From contig CAMPKA010000020.1 of NCBI GenBank assembly GCA_946887075.1, forward strand, positions 1 to 58,529: a DNA stretch of 58,529 nt, read 5' to 3'. A model generated the notes under the pieces. The model was not told the DNA's origin, did no database searches, and worked only from the letters and a program-made list of their open reading frames with translations. This document shows positions 54,383 to 58,529 of the stretch, one piece after another. Position 1 is the stretch's first letter; each line of letters begins with the position of its first letter. A program made the translations under genes and the position numbers. This DNA comes from an uncultured Salinimicrobium sp. (lineage in GTDB: Bacteria; Bacteroidota; Bacteroidia; Flavobacteriales; Flavobacteriaceae).

Positions 54383-55275
54383 ACCCTTATCAGTTTATCA
54401 AGTACATAAATTATTTGAAGGAGCGTGATGTAAGAAACACTGGCCAACATCAGCCTCTTGGCAGCTGCTTCGTTGCGTAACCGGTACAACTGTATCGCAT
54501 AGTACAACATGCCACACCCAAGAAGAAGGACCAGACCGGCCGCCAGGGGTGTGAGGTAAAGACTGCCCGTCATTCCAAAGACGGGAATCACTGAAATGAT
54601 CACCGTCCATAAGGTATACAGGACAATCTGTATGGCTGTTCCGGTATCCTTTTTTCCTGTGGGGAGCATATAGAATCCCCCTTTTTCATAGTCATTGTAA
54701 AGCCACCAGCCAAGGGCCCAGAAATGCGGGAATTGCCAAAAGAATTGGATCATAAAGAGCGTTCCGGGTTCAATGCCAAAATCTCCTGTTGCAGCGACCC
54801 AACCCAACATAAATGGAATGGCGCCGGGAAAAGCCCCTACAAAAACAGACAGTGGGGTTCTGGTTTTCAGCGGGGTATACAAACAGACATATAAGAAGAT
54901 GCTTAGGGCTCCGAAAAAGGCAGTGACCGGGTTGATCAGGTACAATATTCCGAGACCGACAATAGTGAGAATACTGGCGATAGCAAAAGCCACCTGAACA
55001 GACATGCGACCAGAAGGAATCGGACGATTCGACGTCCGCTTCATCAGGGCGTCCAGGTCCTTTTCAATAATCTGGTTGTAGGCATTTGATGCTCCTACAA
55101 GAGCGTATCCCCCGATTCCGAGCATAACTACAGTGACTGGGTCGATGGATTCAGCACCTAAAAAATAACCTGCCACCGAGGAAAACACCACACTTAAGGC
55201 AAGTCTCATCTTGGTAACCTCCTTAAGGTCAGATACAAGTGAGACGGATGTTGAATATATGCGAGTTGTATTCAA
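54373..55275 (-). CDS. cyoE: Protoheme IX farnesyltransferase (heme O synthase)
   Basis: The approximately 300-residue integral membrane prenyltransferase adds a farnesyl group to heme B for the oxidase. NAYNQIIEKDLDALMKRTSNRP holds the conserved Asp-rich substrate-binding motif (NxxxDxxxD), and a further conserved YTPLKTRTPLSVFVGAFPGA follows. The start is uncertain: a TTG at 55275 gives the usual N-terminal length, and a TTG at 55296 lies inside a promoter -7 element. The first gene of the oxidase cluster. Confidence 0.9.
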   Translation of the reverse strand: MNTTRIYSTSVSLVSDLKEVTKMRLALSVVFSSVAGYFLGAESIDPVTVVMLGIGGYALVGASNAYNQIIEKDLDALMKRTSNRPIPSGRMSVQVAFAIASILTIVGLGILYLINPVTAFFGALSIFLYVCLYTPLKTRTPLSVFVGAFPGAIPFMLGWVAATGDFGIEPGTLFMIQFFWQFPHFWALGWWLYNDYEKGGFYMLPTGKKDTGTAIQIVLYTLWTVIISVIPVFGMTGSLYLTPLAAGLVLLLGCGMLYYAIQLYRLRNEAAAKRLMLASVSYITLLQIIYVLDKLIRVWI

Positions 55276-55293
55276 GAAAGCAATTTTCAGTTG

Positions 55294-55324
55294 CAAAGAT
55301 ACCCTTTAATTGCTTTTTTTCAAG
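55294..55324 (-). promoter_or_regulatory. Bacteroidota-type promoter of the oxidase cluster
   Basis: CTTG (55321-55324), a 19-base spacer and TATCTTTG (55294-55301) on the minus strand fit the consensus with one mismatch. It lies just upstream of cyoE. Confidence 0.55.
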
Positions 55325-55377
55325 AATTGGATCGGGTTAATAACAGATTCTTTTTTAGGGTCGGGTTGTGTGACAAT

Positions 55378-57459
55378 TCAGTAGTCGTAATACCAGTTAA
55401 AGATATCCGTCCTGAGCCCTAGGCGCAGCCAGGTGGTCGTGTCGTCAAAGTAGGCTCCGGTCGGAATTTCGGGAGAAGCGTTACGGAAGATGAAACTGGT
55501 GAAGAACTTCAGATTGGTTGCAGGATTAATGATATACCCAATTTCGCTCTCCAGGTAAAAAACATTGGTGGTATTGCCCTGCCCGATCCTTACCCCGGTT
55601 TCTAACGGTCGGTCTTCTTCGCTTCTATAGATATTCCCCCCGTAGCTTGGCAGAATTACCCCTTGCACAGGATCAAAACCGCGTTTTCCCAGGATGGTCT
55701 TCAGGTGTCCATACCAGCGACCCTCCTTGTATCGCGCGATGCCAAGGATCTCCCGGAAGTTTGCTCCCCATTGATGCGCCATTGATTGATTGGTGTGCCC
55801 GTAGTTCAGGGTGATCGTATTATGCGAATAGGTATAGGGTCTTACCTGATTGTACTCAATTTGAAGCTGCAGACCTGGAACCCCGAATGCCTCAAAATAT
55901 TTGGTCCCTAGCTGAAACCCATGCTTATTCTTCCAGCTCCCTTTCCCTCCGAAGACATCCCCGCTCGAAAATTCATCTATAAGCCATTGGCCGTAGCTCA
56001 TGACCCGATCGCTCCACTTATACTTTCCGGTAAGGCCGATGATGGCATTTCCAGCCTGTGCCCCGGTAGAGAACTCTATCGCTCGGTAAAAGATAACGGG
56101 GTTTAGGTAATTCAGGTCGAAACCCCTGTTATTATCGTTCTCCCAGATCACGGATTCAAAGAGGCCAATGTTCAATCTCCTGGTCAGGTTAAGACTGAGA
56201 TAATGATTTGCCATAAACTTGGTGCGATAGGATCCCTCTCCCGTTACCTCCGGCCTCACATCTCTCAAGGACATCCAGGTGTTGGTATACTTCAGCTTCC
56301 AAAAGGAAGTGTTCAGCCTGAAATACGGATAGGGAGCCGCATTGTCGCTGAGTAATAAGGAGCGGTAGCCATCTCCGATAAAATGTTTCCCATGTCCGAA
56401 TTGTAAATTAAAAAATTTGCCCGGGCTATAGGAGAGATATCCCACGGCACCGGGAAAATCATAGGCCTGCCCCATGAATTCTTTGGCAATCCCTCGTCCT
56501 GGAATCACGGCAACTCCCTCCGTTCCCGGCCGGAGGGATTCTGCATAGCTGTTATAGTAGTCGGCGAACCTCCCCTGACTCTCAAAGATCACGGAATAAA
56601 AATTGAAGTCGCCGCCCAGTCCCCCCTGGATAATGGCAGCCCGGGTATTGAGATAGGTCACATCAAGATCGCTCCCGAAATCTTTTCCCACCTGAAGATC
56701 CAGGCCGAGATCTACCGTGAACCAGAAATCCTCTCCGCTGACCTTTACCAGATGTTCGTTCCAGAGTTTACGGCCCAGCCAGGAATCGGTGGGCTTTTGG
56801 AGCCCTCCCGGTTCCAGCTCCGGACCTGCGGCGCTCCGCAGTTCACTATAAAGAAAAGGCTTTACCGCGGTATGGAAATTAACACCAACCCGGTTTACCG
56901 TGGCATCAAACCTTGCGTAACGCTCATGAGAGAGCGGGATATTGAGTTCGCTGGAGTATTCCGGTAAAACTGTTTCGGGTCCCCCTGAGGGCTGTGGTAT
57001 TATTTCGGCAAATTCCTGTTCGGTTGGGTCAGTTGCTTCCAGCGAAATGCCCACCTCATCCGGCTCCTCCTGGAGCGGAAACCTTATCGGCATTCTAAAC
57101 TGCATGTCGATAGGTCGCCCGTTATATCTCGGCGGTTCCACGACCGGTAATTGCGAAAAGAAATGTTCAAAAACCCGCTTGATATCCTCCGTGGGCGCAT
57201 CGATGTAAACGGTTTGAAACCTCCCCGCCTCCGTCACTTCGAAAAGCACGACTACCTCCCCGGAATAATCCGGCAAAAGGTTTCCACCAAATGCTTGATG
57301 AATACGGCTTTTCAACTGTTCTCTGAAGCAGGTTTCCCCTTTCTCAAGCGCAACTCCGGCACATTCCTCAAAAACAGGGAAACTTTCATTGTCCTGAACG
57401 ACCTGTTGCCCAAGGAGAGAAAAAGGAAACAGGAAAAGGAGAAGGAAACATAACTTCAT
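55378..57459 (-). CDS. Wzi-like outer-membrane protein with N-terminal TonB-type domain
   Basis: The 693-residue protein has a signal peptide (MKLCFLLLFLFPFSLLGQQ), then a domain of about 100 residues (about 28-130) resembling the C-terminal domain of TonB-like energy transducers: FPVFEECAG, a second Cys, and a final NGRPIDMQFRMPIRFPL. The rest is a capsule-assembly Wzi-type barrel (PGKFFNLQFGHGKHFIGDGYRSLLLSDNA, and many aromatic-ended strands to IFNWYYDY). The neighbouring TonB-like gene has the same N-terminal-type motif. The combination is odd, and its role in surface polysaccharide or motility is inference. Confidence 0.82.
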   Translation of the reverse strand: MKLCFLLLFLFPFSLLGQQVVQDNESFPVFEECAGVALEKGETCFREQLKSRIHQAFGGNLLPDYSGEVVVLFEVTEAGRFQTVYIDAPTEDIKRVFEHFFSQLPVVEPPRYNGRPIDMQFRMPIRFPLQEEPDEVGISLEATDPTEQEFAEIIPQPSGGPETVLPEYSSELNIPLSHERYARFDATVNRVGVNFHTAVKPFLYSELRSAAGPELEPGGLQKPTDSWLGRKLWNEHLVKVSGEDFWFTVDLGLDLQVGKDFGSDLDVTYLNTRAAIIQGGLGGDFNFYSVIFESQGRFADYYNSYAESLRPGTEGVAVIPGRGIAKEFMGQAYDFPGAVGYLSYSPGKFFNLQFGHGKHFIGDGYRSLLLSDNAAPYPYFRLNTSFWKLKYTNTWMSLRDVRPEVTGEGSYRTKFMANHYLSLNLTRRLNIGLFESVIWENDNNRGFDLNYLNPVIFYRAIEFSTGAQAGNAIIGLTGKYKWSDRVMSYGQWLIDEFSSGDVFGGKGSWKNKHGFQLGTKYFEAFGVPGLQLQIEYNQVRPYTYSHNTITLNYGHTNQSMAHQWGANFREILGIARYKEGRWYGHLKTILGKRGFDPVQGVILPSYGGNIYRSEEDRPLETGVRIGQGNTTNVFYLESEIGYIINPATNLKFFTSFIFRNASPEIPTGAYFDDTTTWLRLGLRTDIFNWYYDY

Positions 57460-57536
57460 ATTCCTAAAGCTCGGTTGATTCGGGTCAGAAAGATACGTTT
57501 TTTTGAAATCCTCAGGTTTGACCTCATTTTGACTTA

Positions 57537-57970
57537 ATCGGGTAGGAAGGTAAGGATTATTTCCCTACCTGTCCTCCCACACCACCGTACGTACGGTTCG
57601 GTATACGGCGGTTCCTTAATTTACACTCTTACTTCAATATAATAATCCAGCAGAGATGGATAACCTGCCTTCTTGAGTCTCTGCGTGGTAATAGTTCTTG
57701 TCAGAATGAAGCTGTTGGCTGTGTGCCAGTAGCTCTTTCTGGTGTTGGCGTATTCCCACGCTTTCGATTTATTCCGGCCTAGTTTTACTAGCATTCTCCA
57801 TTTTGTGCGGATGCGCTTCCCTTGTATGATGTTCGTGTTCCTCGGATCGAAACTTTGCCTCCGGCTTCCTTCAGATTCCACCTCGCGGTGGACACCCCTG
57901 CAATTGACTAATGATAGGTAGCTATAAACCCTCATAGCGGACTTGCACCGCCAAGTAATACGCCATGCAC
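57537..57970 (-). mobile_element. Internally deleted group II intron
   Basis: The element is about 434 bases long. Its 5' end on the minus strand reads GTGCATGGCG, followed by domain-I-like conserved text (GGTGCAAGTCCGCTATGAGGG, GTCCACCGCGAGGTGGAATC, GAAGGAAGCCGGAGGCAAA). The sequence then jumps to the C-terminal end of an intron maturase, and ends in domain V (about 57579-57614, ACCGCCGTA/TACGGTGGT) and domain VI (stem GGTAGG/CCTACC) with 3' end CCGAT. It sits one base after the T-run of a terminator, the target used by class C introns. No intact maturase is present, so it could move only with help in trans. Confidence 0.75.
57621..57815 (-). pseudogene. C-terminal remnant of group II intron reverse transcriptase/maturase
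   Basis: The residues RIRTKWRMLVKLGRNKSK and AWEYANTRKSYWHTANSFIL, ending RTITTQRLKKAGY, are the well known C-terminal maturase (domain X) signature of LtrA-like proteins. No HNH endonuclease domain follows; the reading frame stops soon after LLDYYIEVRV. Everything N-terminal, including the reverse transcriptase catalytic domain, is missing, and the frame runs into intron domain I sequence instead. Confidence 0.82.
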
Positions 57971-57971
57971 C

Positions 57972-57997
57972 AAAAAACCCACACCGAGGTGTGGGTT
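57972..57997 (-). terminator. Terminator of the TonB-like gene (intron target)
   Basis: AACCCACAC and GTGTGGGTT form a 9-bp stem around a 4-base loop, followed by six T on the minus strand. The intron 5' end begins one base past the T-run. Confidence 0.9.
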
Positions 57998-58020
57998 CTG
58001 AATATGGACTGGGTTTCGGA

Positions 58021-58529
58021 CTAATCCTGGACCCTGAATATGATTGGGAGAGAATAAAGTACCCCTACTGGGCGTCCTCTCTGTTTACCCGGTTTCATTT
58101 CCGGAAGCATATTGACCACTCTTTCTGCCTCCTGCTTAAGTCGTGGGTGTGGCGCACGAGCTCCGAGCACGGTTACATCGCCGTTCTTTTCTATCCGGAA
58201 CTGAACATATATCCTGTTGATTCCTGTCAATCCAAGATCACTGCCGAGTCCGGTATCAAATCGGTCGTTGACGAATTCGCTGATTTTCTCGCTCATACAG
58301 TTCTTTCGGGCTTCATTCGTCTTTTCGTTTTCACACCCGGGGAATATCGGAACATCCTCGATCACTGCAAAAGGAACGTCTGCGATCTCCTCGACCTCCT
58401 CGACTACTTCAACCTCTTCGACCTCTACGATCTCTTCCTGATTGGTTTCCGTAGACTCGATGATGGTCTCTTCCACCTCTTCCTCATCTTCTACGACCTC
58501 AATGATTTCCGGTGCGGGAGGTGGTGGGG
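58021..58529 (-). CDS. TonB-like energy transducer, 3' portion (runs off window)
   Basis: At least 169 residues are visible; the frame is open to the window end. The visible N-terminal part is a Pro- and Glu/Val-rich linker (PPPPAPEIIEVVEDEEEVEE) typical of the periplasmic arm of TonB. The C-terminal domain has VPIFPGCE, a second Cys, GLTGINRIYVQFRIEKNGDV and a final GRPVGVLYSLPIIFRV. TonB transduces proton motive force to outer-membrane transporters. Its C-terminal domain is similar to the N-terminal domain of the Wzi-like protein nearby. A terminator follows it. Confidence 0.87.
   Translation of the reverse strand, partial: PPPPAPEIIEVVEDEEEVEETIIESTETNQEEIVEVEEVEVVEEVEEIADVPFAVIEDVPIFPGCENEKTNEARKNCMSEKISEFVNDRFDTGLGSDLGLTGINRIYVQFRIEKNGDVTVLGARAPHPRLKQEAERVVNMLPEMKPGKQRGRPVGVLYSLPIIFRVQD

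Overview
The window is chromosomal DNA of a Bacteroidota member, almost certainly a flavobacterium (Flavobacteriaceae-like). The evidence is a gldKLMN gliding/type IX secretion operon, promoters of the Bacteroidota form TTTG-N19/20-TAnnTTTG in front of several genes, little sign of Shine-Dalgarno sequences, and conserved flavobacterial neighbourhoods such as CBS-nadK-porG-uppS-bamA-ompH-ompH-murI, RpoN activator-lptE-secG-groESL, and tig-clpP-clpX.

Layout. (a) 1-5000 is an AT-rich accessory block beside an initiator tRNA. It holds a membrane-domain regulator that appears broken, a gene-poor stretch of about 545 bases, and a translationally coupled two-gene operon: a large helical-repeat protein followed by a protein with an N-terminal PD-(D/E)xK nuclease domain. 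This pair is unrecognised and is my main candidate for an undescribed, possibly defensive, system. (b) 5000-8800: tRNA-fMet with promoter and terminator, a CPXCG zinc-ribbon protein, an ABC-F ATPase, a DUF983 protein and a FAD oxidoreductase. (c) 8800-17230, minus strand: topA, a degenerate arginase-fold protein, then gldK-gldL-gldM-gldN. (d) 17350-24870, plus strand: miaB, an RpoN activator, lptE, an unknown conserved protein, secG, groES-groEL and a small outer-membrane barrel. (e) 24870-34300, minus strand: SRPBCC and VOC proteins, the tig-clpP-clpX proteostasis cluster, a holin-like membrane protein, a GDSL lipoprotein paired with FadL, an alpha/beta hydrolase, and pdxJ. (f) 34370-43345, plus strand: an envelope-biogenesis run from the CBS protein and nadK through uppS, bamA and two Skp/OmpH chaperones to murI and a NifU-like scaffold. 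(g) 43350-50020: a PiT phosphate transporter fused to a PhoU-like domain, an MscS channel, tsaB, and an HlyD/TolC efflux pair. (h) 50180-55300, minus strand: cytochrome oxidase assembly and subunit genes (cyoE, two subunit III genes, subunit IV, two SCO-like genes, a DUF420/CtaM-like gene and a small CxxC membrane protein). (i) 55380-58529: a Wzi-like barrel with an N-terminal TonB-type domain, an internally deleted group II intron lying directly after a transcription terminator, and the 3' part of a TonB-like gene running off the window.

Most of the window is ordinary conserved core genome. The unusual signals are the helical-repeat/nuclease operon, the miniature group II intron, the TonB-domain/Wzi fusion, the cysteine-less SCO relative, the arginase-like protein without metal ligands, and RNA structures between tig, clpP and clpX. 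All calls come from reading the sequence; no database searches were run.
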